A stretch of 64,000 nt of DNA from DASYAE01 sp036501535 (GCA_036501535.1 DASYAE010000007.1:1-64000), one strand, 5' to 3'. Numbered from the stretch's first letter, positions 52,927-60,793 are shown. The notes: generated from the letters alone by a model not told the origin. Numbers and translations: made by a program.

Positions 52927-53874
52927 TCAGCCGCAGATCGAGTCGATGGTGTCCGCGTCGTGCTCCATCTGCGTGATGTCGTTGTCGAGCTGGGTCTCGT
53001 CCGTGGTCGTGCCGTCCTGGATGGCGTTGATGTCGTTGATCACGCTCGTGATGTCCCCGTCGAGCGTGTCGAGGTCGTTGGTGACCTCGGTGTTGTTCGA
53101 CTGGCCCTCGGCGCTGATCACGTCGTCGTCGAAGGTCTGCAGGTAGCTGATCGTCTGGTCCAGGTTGCTGTTGTTGTTCGACATCTGGCCGTTCAGCGCC
53201 GCCGCGTCGGTCTCGATCGACGTGCAGCCCGGGTCGTTGGCCGGGTTGTCGCTGGTCGGCGAGTTGTTCTCGGCCGCGCTGGCCGCGGAGCTGGCGCTGG
53301 CCGCCTCGCTGGCCAGCTGGCTGTTGAGCGCGTTGAGCTGCTGCTGCGCGTCGTTGTTGACGTTGTTCGCGGCGACGACCAGCGCGATGGTGATCGCGAT
53401 CCCGACCACGCCGACGATCGGCGCGATGATCATGCCGGCCAGCGCCTGGCCGCGGCCGGCCCCGCCGAGCTGCTTCGACTTGTTGAAGCCGATGATGGAC
53501 AGCACGAGGCCGACCGGCCAGAACAGGAACGCCAGGATGAGGCCGGCGACGGCCATGCCGTTGCTCTGCTGCTGGACCGGATAGCCGTAGCCGGGCTGCT
53601 GCTGGTCGTAGCCGGCGTAGGGCTGGCCGTACTGCTGCTGTTGCTGCCAGTCGCCGCTCTGCTGCTGCTGACCCTGCCAGTCGGACTGCATCGGCTGGGT
53701 GGGCTGGGGCTGCTGCCACCCGCCCTCCTGGCCGGGCTGCGGCTGCGGCGGCGGCTGCTGCCATCCGCCGCTCTGCTGCTGGGGCTGGGGCTGCTGCCAG
53801 TCGCCGCTCTGTTGGGGCTGCTGCGGCTGCTGCCAGTCCCCGCTCGGCTGAGGCTGCTGCCATGGATCGGACAT
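52927..53874 (-). CDS. DUF4190-type membrane protein, paralogue B, with SGDWQQPQ repeats
   Basis: 315 residues from ATG 53874. N-terminal ~85 residues are Gln/Pro/Trp repeats of the form SGDWQQPQ (Trp at about 5, 14, 26, 38, 53, 66, 76). Two helices follow, separated by GFNKSKQLGGAGRGQALAGM as in paralogue A; then an Asn/Asp/Ser-rich extracytoplasmic tail with DLDTLDGDITSV. The C-terminal Cys near DSICG and PGCTSI may form a disulfide. Co-directional with and 110 bases upstream of paralogue A. Confidence 0.75.
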   Translation of the reverse strand: MSDPWQQPQPSGDWQQPQQPQQSGDWQQPQPQQQSGGWQQPPPQPQPGQEGGWQQPQPTQPMQSDWQGQQQQSGDWQQQQQYGQPYAGYDQQQPGYGYPVQQQSNGMAVAGLILAFLFWPVGLVLSIIGFNKSKQLGGAGRGQALAGMIIAPIVGVVGIAITIALVVAANNVNNDAQQQLNALNSQLASEAASASSAASAAENNSPTSDNPANDPGCTSIETDAAALNGQMSNNNSNLDQTISYLQTFDDDVISAEGQSNNTEVTNDLDTLDGDITSVINDINAIQDGTTTDETQLDNDITQMEHDADTIDSICG

Positions 53875-53877
53875 CAC

Positions 53878-54339
53878 GAACCCCCAACTGAAAAATTAAC
53901 TGTCTTCCGGCAGATGACGACGCGCGGCGCCGCTCGCCGGACGGCCGGCGGTATTCGCCGTGCCGCGGGCTGCGCGTTCCGGGACTCGGGGCCGCCCGTC
54001 GGCGTCGAAGCTCCGCGGAGCCCGCCGATGAAGTAAGGGTTCTGAGCCTCTTGGCACCCGTGAGCCCGGCCGGCCGGCCGCTCACCTGCGTATAGCGATT
54101 GCCCCCGTGGTTCGGACACGCTAGGTCCCCCTGGTGAATGTGCAATCACGATACGAAACAGTGATTATACGCATTGCGCGTTGGGACCTCGAGCGTCGGC
54201 GGTCGTCGCCGCCGAATCGTGACCTCGCCGCCGATCAGGCCTCTCGGCTGCGCGGATACCGCACCACCGACCACAACGGACGTCGTGTCAACTGACGCCG
54301 CGTCAGGTCCCGCGGACCAGTCGGATCTGTCGGATCTCG
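53878..54339. promoter_or_regulatory. Intergenic region with TATAAT and operator-like palindrome
   Basis: On the minus strand a perfect TATAAT (54164-54169) lies inside the inverted repeat AATCAC-N11-GTGATT (54144-54166), which has weaker outer arms. A second AT-rich site, TAATTT, is close to the start of paralogue B (about 53890). No gene is contained. The TATAAT would give a leader of about 280 nt. Confidence 0.4.
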
Positions 54340-55809
54340 TCAGGATTGCGGCAGTTGCGGCAGCGCGGTCGCGTAGGCCCAGGCATTCATGAAATCGGTG
54401 AGGTCCTGCGTGGTGAACGCGCCGGGAACGGCCTGCAGGAAGTCGCCGGTGGTCGCCGAGCCGCCCTGGCCGCGGTTCGCCCAGAGCGCGAGCAGCTGGA
54501 AGAACGTCAGATCGCCGGTCACGAGCCGCAGCGCGTGCAGGAAGCAGGCGCCGCGCAGCGCGACGCGCGGGTCGAGGATGCGCTGCGCGCCGGGGTCGGC
54601 GAGCACCAGGTCGGCGGGGAGCGCGGCGAGCCGGGCCATCGCGGCGCGGGCCGCCGAGTCCGCGCTCGCCGCGCCGGACCGCTCCGCCCACAGCCACTGG
54701 CCGTAGGTGGCGAATCCGGTGGTGAGCCAGATGTCGGCCCAGGTGCCGATCGAAACCGAGGCGCCGAACCACTGCGCGGCAAGGCTGTAGGCGATCAGGT
54801 CCTCGGTGCTGCGCTTGCCGTCGACGAGGGCGGCGTCGAGCAGGCCGAGGGTCTGCGCGGCGGCCCCCGCCGTGGGCAGGCCGTCCAGCGCGGCGGTGCC
54901 GAAGACGTCGAACGGATAGGCGCCGAACAGGGTGTCGAAGACCGAGATCATCTCGGCTTGGCGGCCGAGGTCGTAGCCGGCCTGCTGGGCGAGCCGCGCC
55001 GGATAGGCGTTGCGGATCTGAACGCCTTTGGGCCCTTTCGCGGTATCGACCACGAAGTCGCCGATGCGGACCTCGGCCAGGTAGCCGGCCATCGGCTGGT
55101 CGTTGGCGTACGTCCACGTCGTCGTGCCGCGCGCGGCGCTCTTGCCGACCAGGGTGCCGTTGGCCAGCACGCTGAGTTCGGAGGGGGCGGTGACCGAGAT
55201 CCGGTACGGCGCCTTGAGCGTCGGATGGTCGGCGCACGGGTACCAGGTCGGCGCCCCGATCGGCAGCGAGAGCGGCCCGGCGCTGCCCGGCGCTGCCGGC
55301 GCTGCGGCCTGCTGCCAGCCGACGGCGCCGACCCCGGCCACGGTGACCGGCTGCGGGGCGCCGGAGTAGGCGATCTGCAGCGTGGCCATCTCGGCGTTCG
55401 GCAGCACGGCGGCCGGGGTGATGCCGAGCTTGTCCGGGATCTTGCGGCTGAATGCCGCGGGAGCGCCGTTCACCCGGACCGATTCCACCCGCAGGGCGGA
55501 GGCCAGGTCGAGGCTGAGCCCGGAGAGGTCGGCGAAGGGCAGGATGCGGATCGTGGCGGTACCGCTCAGCGTCCCGGCCGGCCGGGAGGCGAAGTACGTG
55601 TACCGCAGGTCGAGTTCGCAGTGGTTGACCAGGAGCCCGCCGGTGCCCTGACCGGGGAAGTACGGGTCGAGCGAGCTGTCCGGGGCGCGCATGGCCGCCG
55701 CGGCGACGCCCGCGTCGGTCCCGCAGCCGGCGATCGCGCCAAGGGCGCCCGCGCCGAGCAGGGTGCCGACACCGCTGCGCAGCAGGGCGCGCCTGCTGGT
55801 GCCCGTCAT
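54340..55809 (-). CDS. M1 aminopeptidase-like lipoprotein, catalytic residues lost
   Basis: 489 residues. Twin-arginine plus lipobox signal: SRRALLRSG, then AIAGC with Cys29 the lipidated residue. The M1 N-terminal beta domain (HCELDLRYTYFASRPAGTLSG) and catalytic-domain scaffold are clear. Where active enzymes have HExxH-x18-E, this one has YSLAA at 341-345 followed by QWFG, and T364 in WLTTGFA: both His, the catalytic Glu and the third ligand are all replaced at exact register. A zinc-independent binding or scaffold role is likely. Anchored outside the cell. GAGGGAG precedes the ATG. Confidence 0.85.
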   Translation of the reverse strand: MTGTSRRALLRSGVGTLLGAGALGAIAGCGTDAGVAAAAMRAPDSSLDPYFPGQGTGGLLVNHCELDLRYTYFASRPAGTLSGTATIRILPFADLSGLSLDLASALRVESVRVNGAPAAFSRKIPDKLGITPAAVLPNAEMATLQIAYSGAPQPVTVAGVGAVGWQQAAAPAAPGSAGPLSLPIGAPTWYPCADHPTLKAPYRISVTAPSELSVLANGTLVGKSAARGTTTWTYANDQPMAGYLAEVRIGDFVVDTAKGPKGVQIRNAYPARLAQQAGYDLGRQAEMISVFDTLFGAYPFDVFGTAALDGLPTAGAAAQTLGLLDAALVDGKRSTEDLIAYSLAAQWFGASVSIGTWADIWLTTGFATYGQWLWAERSGAASADSAARAAMARLAALPADLVLADPGAQRILDPRVALRGACFLHALRLVTGDLTFFQLLALWANRGQGGSATTGDFLQAVPGAFTTQDLTDFMNAWAYATALPQLPQS

Positions 55810-55974
55810 CCCCGCTCCCTCGCGCTCGCCTCCTGGACCGCGCCTATTGTGCCCGATCCCCCACGCGCACCGACCAGGAGCCCGGAATGCAACCAGCCGC
55901 CGACTCCGCGGAGCCGACGGCCGATTGACACTCGATCAGATGGACAACGATCACTCGAAAGAGCGCGTCAGGAG

Positions 55975-56343
55975 CTAGTCCTGGTTGAAGAAGCCGGTGT
56001 CGGCGGCGGGGCTGTGCGCGCCGTCCATCAGCTCCGTGCCCTGCGGCGAGAGCAGGAAGACCCGGGAGGCGACCCGCTCTATCCCGCCGCGCAGCGAGAA
56101 GATCAGCCCGGAGGCGAAGTCGACGATGCGCTTCGCGTCCGCCTCCTCGAGGTCGGCCAGGTTCATGATGACCGGGATGCCGTCCCGGAAGAACTCGCCG
56201 ATCACCTTCGCGTCGGTGAAGCTCTGCGGTCGCACCGAGGCGATGCGGTACCCGGACAGCGCGCCCGGCTCCTCGCCGTACCACCGCTCGCCGTCGTCGA
56301 CCGGCACCAAATGCGGGGCGGTCGCCCTGCGGCTCGAAACCAT
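55975..56343 (-). CDS. sepF: SepF-like cell division protein
   Basis: 122 residues. SepF core: VRPQSFTDAKVIGEFFRDGIPVIMNL, then EADAKRIVDFASGLIFSLRGGIERVASRVFLLSP. In actinobacteria SepF anchors FtsZ to the membrane; streptomycetes carry paralogues outside the division cluster, and this copy (no ftsZ nearby, short N-terminus) is probably one of those. AAGGAGG precedes ATG 56343; the longer frame to 56433 is unsupported. Confidence 0.85.
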   Translation of the reverse strand: MVSSRRATAPHLVPVDDGERWYGEEPGALSGYRIASVRPQSFTDAKVIGEFFRDGIPVIMNLADLEEADAKRIVDFASGLIFSLRGGIERVASRVFLLSPQGTELMDGAHSPAADTGFFNQD

Positions 56344-56745
56344 CGCACGCCTCCTTCCCTGGCTTGCCTCGCTCACCTTGCCTGAGCGGCGCCTGGGCGC
56401 GCTCACCGCAGTGATCATCTCACATGGCGTCATGCGCCGCGCGGGGTTCGAACGCGGTCTTCGTCCGAACGCCGAGCCCGACCGAAGACCCGGTCCGGAT
56501 CATCGCCGTGTTCGGATGACACCGCTCCGGATGACACCGCTTCGAACGTCACTGCTTCGAGTGTCGCTGCTTCGAATGTCACTGCCCGGATTGGCGCCGA
56601 CGCCGTCCAAGTGTTTCGTCTCTTGGTGAACCACGCTAGCCGGTTTCCGGCTTGAATGCGTCGCGACTCGCCGGATCTGTCGGTGGCCGGTGGTATAAGC
56701 GACCACACGTCGTCGCGAACCGCGCCCCCACGCACCCCGGGGAGC
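56344..56745. other. Intergenic region between sepF-like and tipA-like genes
   Basis: About 400 bases with no convincing gene. Contains the 15-bp tandem repeat (56511-56585). The TATAAG at about 56694 is AT-rich but has no obvious gene to serve. Confidence 0.5.
56511..56585. repeat. 15-bp tandem repeat, five units
   Basis: Units 56511, 56526, 56541, 56556 and 56571 follow the consensus TTCGRAYGTCACYGC; a degenerate sixth copy follows at 56586. A 15-bp period equals five codons: one minus frame reads SDIRS-SDTRS-SDVRS-GVIRS-GVIRT, another AVTFE-AATLE-AVTFE. It may be a pentapeptide-repeat gene remnant or a plain minisatellite. Confidence 0.75.
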
Positions 56746-57495
56746 TCAGGAAAGCTCACGCTGCGCGTAGGCAACGATCGCGTCGCGCAAGAATTCCGAG
56801 GTACCTTCACCGTGTTTGTCGTAATACTGCCGGAATCGTTCGTCGGCGACGTACATCTCGCCCAGCCCGCGGTACGCCTCCGCGGTCGGGGTCCAGAAAC
56901 GGCACACGTCTTCATAGTGCTTTGCGACCGCTTCCTGCACCCGCGGGTCGTCGGCGGCGAGGCCTTCCGCGTGCAGCGCGGCGAAGCTCCGCGCCGACTC
57001 GACGCCTTCCCGGGCGGCCCGCTCGAAGTCGTCCTTCGTCCAGCCGGCCGTACGCCGGCGCGCCTCGGCGGCCTGTTGCGGCCACCGCTGTTCGACCTCG
57101 GCCTCGTACCGGCTCGGGTCGAACCCGTCGAACAGCTCCACGTCTGTCATGTCAGCTCCCTCTTGAAGCCCGTCGATGGTCCGCTGCACGGTGGCGGCCA
57201 GCCGAGCCAGCCGCTCGCTCTCGGCGAGCAGCCAGGCGCGGTGGTCGGCGAGGATGCGCGCCTCGGTCCGGTCGGTCTGCTGGGCCAGGACCTCGGCGAC
57301 CGCGTCGAGGCCGAGCCCGAGGTCGCGCAGCAGCAGGATGCGCTGCAGCCGCAACAGCTCCGCGCGGCCGTACCTGCGCACGCCGCCCGGCCCGGTCTCG
57401 GCGGGTGGCAGCAGGCCGATCGCGTCGTAGTGCCGCAGCGTGCGCGCGGTGATCTTGGACATCCGCGCCACCTCGGCGATGCTCCACGTCGTCAC
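56746..57495 (-). CDS. MerR regulator with TipAS domain
   Basis: 249 residues. MerR winged helix at about 1-70 (WSIAEVARMSKITARTLRHYDAIGLLPP, then VRRYGRAELLRLQRILLLRDLGL), dimer helix to about 115, then a TipAS drug-binding domain: GFDPSRYEAEVEQRWP, HYEDVCRFWTPTAEAYRGLGEMYVADERFRQYYD recast in parts. TipA proteins bind thiopeptides or other hydrophobic compounds; one conserved Cys (in EDVCRFW) is present but a second covalent-binding Cys seems to be absent. Divergent promoter with the 57678 gene. GTG 57495 has GGGAGG upstream. Confidence 0.88.
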   Translation of the reverse strand: MTTWSIAEVARMSKITARTLRHYDAIGLLPPAETGPGGVRRYGRAELLRLQRILLLRDLGLGLDAVAEVLAQQTDRTEARILADHRAWLLAESERLARLAATVQRTIDGLQEGADMTDVELFDGFDPSRYEAEVEQRWPQQAAEARRRTAGWTKDDFERAAREGVESARSFAALHAEGLAADDPRVQEAVAKHYEDVCRFWTPTAEAYRGLGEMYVADERFRQYYDKHGEGTSEFLRDAIVAYAQRELS

Positions 57496-57591
57496 GGCCC
57501 GATCCTCCCGATCCCGACAGCCTGCCGCACCGGAGGCCGTCCCCCGTGCGTCGGAGCCGGCGGCTTTCGATGCGCCGACCGGCGTAAACAG

Positions 57592-57622
57592 ACGTTAGGC
57601 GTTGACGCTGCGTCAACCGCAA
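57592..57622 (-). promoter_or_regulatory. MerR-type promoter with 19-bp spacer and palindromic operator
   Basis: On the minus strand: TTGCGG (-35), 19 nt, TAACGT (-10). The spacer is the perfect palindrome GTTGACGCTGCGTCAAC (57601-57617). Long spacers with a central palindrome are the MerR-family hallmark, so the TipA-like regulator probably controls itself here. Confidence 0.65.
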
Positions 57623-57665
57623 GCCCGATCTCTCTCAGGCCATTGCGGCGGCTTTCGGGCCTCGC

Positions 57666-57671
57666 TACCCT
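57666..57671 (+). promoter_or_regulatory. -10 box of the 57678 gene; leaderless
   Basis: TACCCT, 6 nt, then GTG 57678. Confidence 0.5.
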
Positions 57672-57677
57672 GCGCCG

Positions 57678-58931
57678 GTGAGTATCGACGAGGGGGGCGT
57701 ACCCGAACCGGGGCCGGAGGGCGAGGACCCGTTCGACGTCGTGCTGGACGAGGACTTCATCAGGAGCGCGACGACGAAGGAGCCGTCGGCGCGGGCCCGC
57801 GAGCTGAAGGCGCGCTGGGCGCAGAACCCGCCGGGCGAGACCGAGTGGCGCGCCGGCGGCCCCATCGATCAGGACTCTGATCCGGAGCCGAAGGATGCCG
57901 AGGGCGCCCAGAAGCGGCGCCGGGAGCGGCGGCCGAGGGACCCCGGCGCCGACGGGCCCGACGCGGCCGACAGCGTCGGCGGAACCGGGGCGTCCGGCGA
58001 AGGGCGGCAGCGGCGGCCCTGGCTGCCCACCCTGGCCGTCACCCTCGTCCTGGTGAGCGTGGCGATCTATCTGCTGCACCCGAAGCGGCTGGCGCCCGGT
58101 TCGGTGAATTCGAGCCCGCCCGCGGTCGCGGAGCCGACGGCCGGTGGCTCGGGGCAGCCCTCCGAACGCGTGTCGTTCACCGATCCGGACGACAAGTACT
58201 TCGTCGGGTCGCCCTCACTCGACTGGTCGGACAACGCCGCGGGCATCACTCCTCCGGCGGCGGCCGCAGTCGGCGGCTTCAGCGCCGCGACGGTCGCAGG
58301 CGGCTACCGGCAGATGGAGCTGCTGCTGGTGAAGGGCGACCTGGACGCCACGATCCTGGGCGGCGGCGCGGTCGCCGGCTTCTTCGACCTGATCGACCCG
58401 ATGGACCAAGCCGTGCTCGACGACCTGTCCGCCTCGCTCGCCACGCCGAGCGCGCAGCACGACCCGATCGCCTACGTGACCCGGTTCGACCCGGCGACCA
58501 CCCGGGTGCTCGGGCACACGGTCAAGGTCGACGGCTCGATGAGCGCGTCGGTGAACCGCGACGGCGTGCTGCTGATCACCGGCGACTACCGGTTCGTCTA
58601 CCCGGTCGGCCCGGCCCGCGGCGACGCGGCGCCGACGCGCACGCTGGTGCACCGGCTCTACCAGCTGGCGATCTTCCCGGCGGGCTCCTCGTACACCGCC
58701 ACCGCGGGCAAGGCCTGGCTCTACGCCGAGGACGTCTCGACCGCGAACGACGCCTGCCATCTCTACAACGGCTTCGTCAATCCGGTGTTCGGCACGGGCG
58801 GAGCGGCGAAGGCGACGAAGACCGTCGATCCCTACGCCTCGCAGAACCTCCTGCCGACCGCGGCGCCGTCAGGGCCGGCGACGGCGGCGTCCGGGAGCGC
58901 GAACGAGTGCGCGGCCGCGTCGCGGGTCTGA
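57678..58931 (+). CDS. Hypothetical single-pass membrane protein
   Basis: 417 residues. Cytosolic N-terminus (1-113) with DPFDVVLDEDFIRSATTKEPSARAR, a charged stretch and one helix WLPTLAVTLVLVSVAIYLL (about 115-133); the rest lies outside, with DDKYFVGSPSLDWSDNAAGI and a folded region (GGYRQMELLLVKGDLDATILGG...). Similar uncharacterised proteins occur in Streptomyces. Function unknown. Divergent from the MerR/TipA gene, so possibly regulated by it. Confidence 0.75.
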   Translation: MSIDEGGVPEPGPEGEDPFDVVLDEDFIRSATTKEPSARARELKARWAQNPPGETEWRAGGPIDQDSDPEPKDAEGAQKRRRERRPRDPGADGPDAADSVGGTGASGEGRQRRPWLPTLAVTLVLVSVAIYLLHPKRLAPGSVNSSPPAVAEPTAGGSGQPSERVSFTDPDDKYFVGSPSLDWSDNAAGITPPAAAAVGGFSAATVAGGYRQMELLLVKGDLDATILGGGAVAGFFDLIDPMDQAVLDDLSASLATPSAQHDPIAYVTRFDPATTRVLGHTVKVDGSMSASVNRDGVLLITGDYRFVYPVGPARGDAAPTRTLVHRLYQLAIFPAGSSYTATAGKAWLYAEDVSTANDACHLYNGFVNPVFGTGGAAKATKTVDPYASQNLLPTAAPSGPATAASGSANECAAASRV

Positions 58932-59259
58932 CCCCCGCCGCGCGGTCCCGGCGCAGCGCATCTCACGCCGCATCAACTCATATCAAGCCCATTACTCCCG
59001 CCGACCGGCCTGATCGGCGGAAGGCACCGTCTTCGGACCTCGGATCTGTCGGCATTCGTCTGACTATATGTTCGCCGGAAAGGAGGATCAGCGGATCGGG
59101 TGCGTGCCCCGGGTCGGCGCGGCCTCGTTGGGCTGCTCGTGACGCCGCCCCGCGCGGCGCCGCGCAGCCACGGAAGTCAGCACGGTGCAAGCAGCACAGT
59201 GCACGCACACCGAACCGCCGCCGCCGTCCCGCTGCGGACGCGGCAAGGAGGAGAACCCG
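58932..59259. other. Intergenic region before the short chaplin
   Basis: 330 bases without a convincing gene. TATATG (59065-59070) may be a -10; AAAGGAGGATCAG (from about 59079) looks like a ribosome site but leads to no good reading frame. No BldN-type promoter was found here. Confidence 0.4.
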
Positions 59260-59499
59260 ATGAACGTCAAGAAGCTCGCCGCGCTCACTGCGGTCACCAG
59301 CGGCCTGGTCCTGGCCGGGGCCGCCTCGGCGATGGCCGCCGACTCTACCGCCGCGGGCAACGCGCACAACTCACCCGGCGTCGCCTCCGGCAACAGCGTC
59401 CAGGTCCCGGTCGACGCCCCGATCAACGTGACCGGCAACGGCATCGACGTGATCGGCGTACTCGACTCGGTCCTCGCGAACACCAGCGCGAACGGCTGA
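59260..59499 (+). CDS. Short chaplin, cysteine-free (ChpE-like)
   Basis: 79 residues. Signal peptide MNVKKLAALTAVTSGLVLAG, cleaved near AMA at about 26; then one chaplin domain with HNSPGVASGNSVQVPVDAPI and NVTGNGIDVIGVLDSVLANTS. Chaplins self-assemble as surface amyloid on aerial hyphae and spores. The usual Cys pair is absent (TGN in place of CGN, NTS in place of NTC), as in Streptomyces ChpE. AAGGAGGAG precedes the ATG. Confidence 0.9.
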   Translation: MNVKKLAALTAVTSGLVLAGAASAMAADSTAAGNAHNSPGVASGNSVQVPVDAPINVTGNGIDVIGVLDSVLANTSANG

Positions 59500-59545
59500 G
59501 CAGCGGCCGACCGACGCGACCGCGCAGCCGGGCAGCTCCGGCTCC

Positions 59546-59582
59546 CCGAAGCCCGGCCCGCCGCGCGCGGGCCGGGCTTCGG
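59546..59582. terminator. 16-bp perfect hairpin between the chaplins
   Basis: CCGAAGCCCGGCCCGC pairs perfectly around CGCGC, about 45 bases after the short chaplin's stop. A strong terminator, so the chaplins are separate transcripts. Confidence 0.7.
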
Positions 59583-59705
59583 CACGGCATCGCATGATGC
59601 TGGCATCAGGGTACGGTCGGGCGCGCCGCACACGGACGCACAACACCCGTCCGCGTTGCCCGACAATACCAGGATTCACTCGAATGCAGTATTCATCTGA
59701 TTTGC

Positions 59706-59733
59706 GGTAACTACGATCTTGCTCCTTCGTTCC
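59706..59733 (+). promoter_or_regulatory. BldN-like ECF sigma promoter candidate
   Basis: GGTAAC (59706-59711), 16 nt, CGTTCC (59728-59733). The Streptomyces BldN consensus is CGTAAC-N16-CGTTGA, so this matches 5 of 6 and 4 of 6 with exact spacing, and chaplin genes are known BldN targets. It lies about 105 bases upstream of ATG 59838. Confidence 0.5.
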
Positions 59734-59837
59734 CCTGATGCAGCGGACGCGTCGCAGTTCGGATGCCGCGCCGCACATATCACAGGGCCGAGCCGCATCC
59801 GGCGGAGCCGAGTCGAAGAAGCGTGGGGTCTACGTTC

Positions 59838-60704
59838 ATGCAACTTTCCACCAAGCGGCGGATCGTCTTCGGACTGAGCACCGTCGGACTGACCACCGGC
59901 GGCCTGCTGGCCTCCGGTTTCGGGCTGGCCGCCGCGCAGGCCGACAGCACGGCGGCCGGCGGCGCGGCCGACTCGCCCGGCGTGCTGTCCGGGAACCTGG
60001 TGCAGATCCCGGTGAACGTGCCGGTCAACGTCTGCGGCAACCAGGTCGCCGTGATCGGGGTGCTGGACTCCGTGGTCGGGAACACCTGCACCAACGCGGG
60101 CGGGTCCGCGGCCGGCGGCTCCGGCGCGGGCGCCACGGCCGCCGGCGCCGCGGTCGGCTCACCCGGCGTGCTGTCCGGCAATCTGGTCCAGGCCCCGGTG
60201 AACGTGCCGGTCAACGTCTGCGGCAACCAGGTCGCCGCGGTCGGGGTGGGGGACACGGACGCGGGCAACTCCTGCTCGAACGGCGCCGGCCCGGGTCAGC
60301 CCTCTGCGCCCACTGCGACCGCCGCAGGCGCCGCGACCGGGTCACCGGGCGTCGGCTCCGGCAACAACGTCGAGGTTCCGGTGAACGCGCCGGTGAACGT
60401 CTGCGGGAACCAGGCCACCGTCATCAGCGTGCTGGACACCGTGGCCGGCGGCGACTGCTCGAACGGCGGCGTCATCGTGCCCGGCGGCCCGGCGAGCGCG
60501 ACCACTCCCGACTGCGGCTGCACCCCGCCCGCGCCTCCGGCGACGCGGACCAGCCACGACGCTCCGGCGGCGAGCTCCGAAGCCACCGGGGGCTCGCTGG
60601 CCGAGACCGGCACCGGCATGCTGGGCGCCGTCCCGTTCATCGGCGGCCTGCTCGGCGGGGGCACCCTGCTGACGCGCAGGTTCGGCGCCGCTCCCGAACT
60701 CTGA
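59838..60704 (+). CDS. Long chaplin with three chaplin domains and LAETG sortase signal
   Basis: 288 residues. Signal peptide to about residue 35, then three chaplin domains, each with NVCGNQ and a second Cys 18 residues later: C66/C84, C128/C146, C189/C207. A Pro/Ser/Thr linker leads to LAETG (254-258), the LAXTG signal of actinobacterial class E sortase, then the helix MLGAVPFIGGLLGGG and LLTRR tail. ChpA-C of Streptomyces have two domains; three is unusual. Expected on the hyphal wall as anchor for amyloid rodlets. Start ATG 59838; the frame from 59763 has no signal peptide. Confidence 0.9.
   Translation: MQLSTKRRIVFGLSTVGLTTGGLLASGFGLAAAQADSTAAGGAADSPGVLSGNLVQIPVNVPVNVCGNQVAVIGVLDSVVGNTCTNAGGSAAGGSGAGATAAGAAVGSPGVLSGNLVQAPVNVPVNVCGNQVAAVGVGDTDAGNSCSNGAGPGQPSAPTATAAGAATGSPGVGSGNNVEVPVNAPVNVCGNQATVISVLDTVAGGDCSNGGVIVPGGPASATTPDCGCTPPAPPATRTSHDAPAASSEATGGSLAETGTGMLGAVPFIGGLLGGGTLLTRRFGAAPEL
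59973..60248 (+). repeat. Near-identical 90-bp duplication within the long chaplin
   Basis: 59973-60062 and 60159-60248 are almost identical, 186 bp (62 codons) apart, coding for the first two chaplin domains. Much of the 3' half (GTGAACGTGCCGGTCAACGT) is exact. The third domain is clearly more diverged. Confidence 0.8.
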
Positions 60705-60750
60705 GCTCTGGGCTTTCCGACGCTCGCAGCACTCTCACCAGCCGCGCCCT

Positions 60751-60781
60751 CGCGCCCCGGATCCCCGCGATCCGGGGCGCG
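60751..60781. terminator. Bidirectional terminator
   Basis: CGCGCCCCGGATC pairs perfectly over 13 bp around CCCGC, between the convergent long chaplin and the DUF3046 gene. Confidence 0.7.
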
Positions 60782-60793
60782 TCCCTGCCGTCC

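Noticed and set aside
56344..56745. Pentapeptide-repeat gene covering the tandem repeat
   Set aside because: No frame with a plausible start, stop and flanking domain; kept only as a repeat.
58932..59259. Second BldN-type promoter before the short chaplin
   Set aside because: Searched by eye for GTAAC-N16-CGTT; none found.
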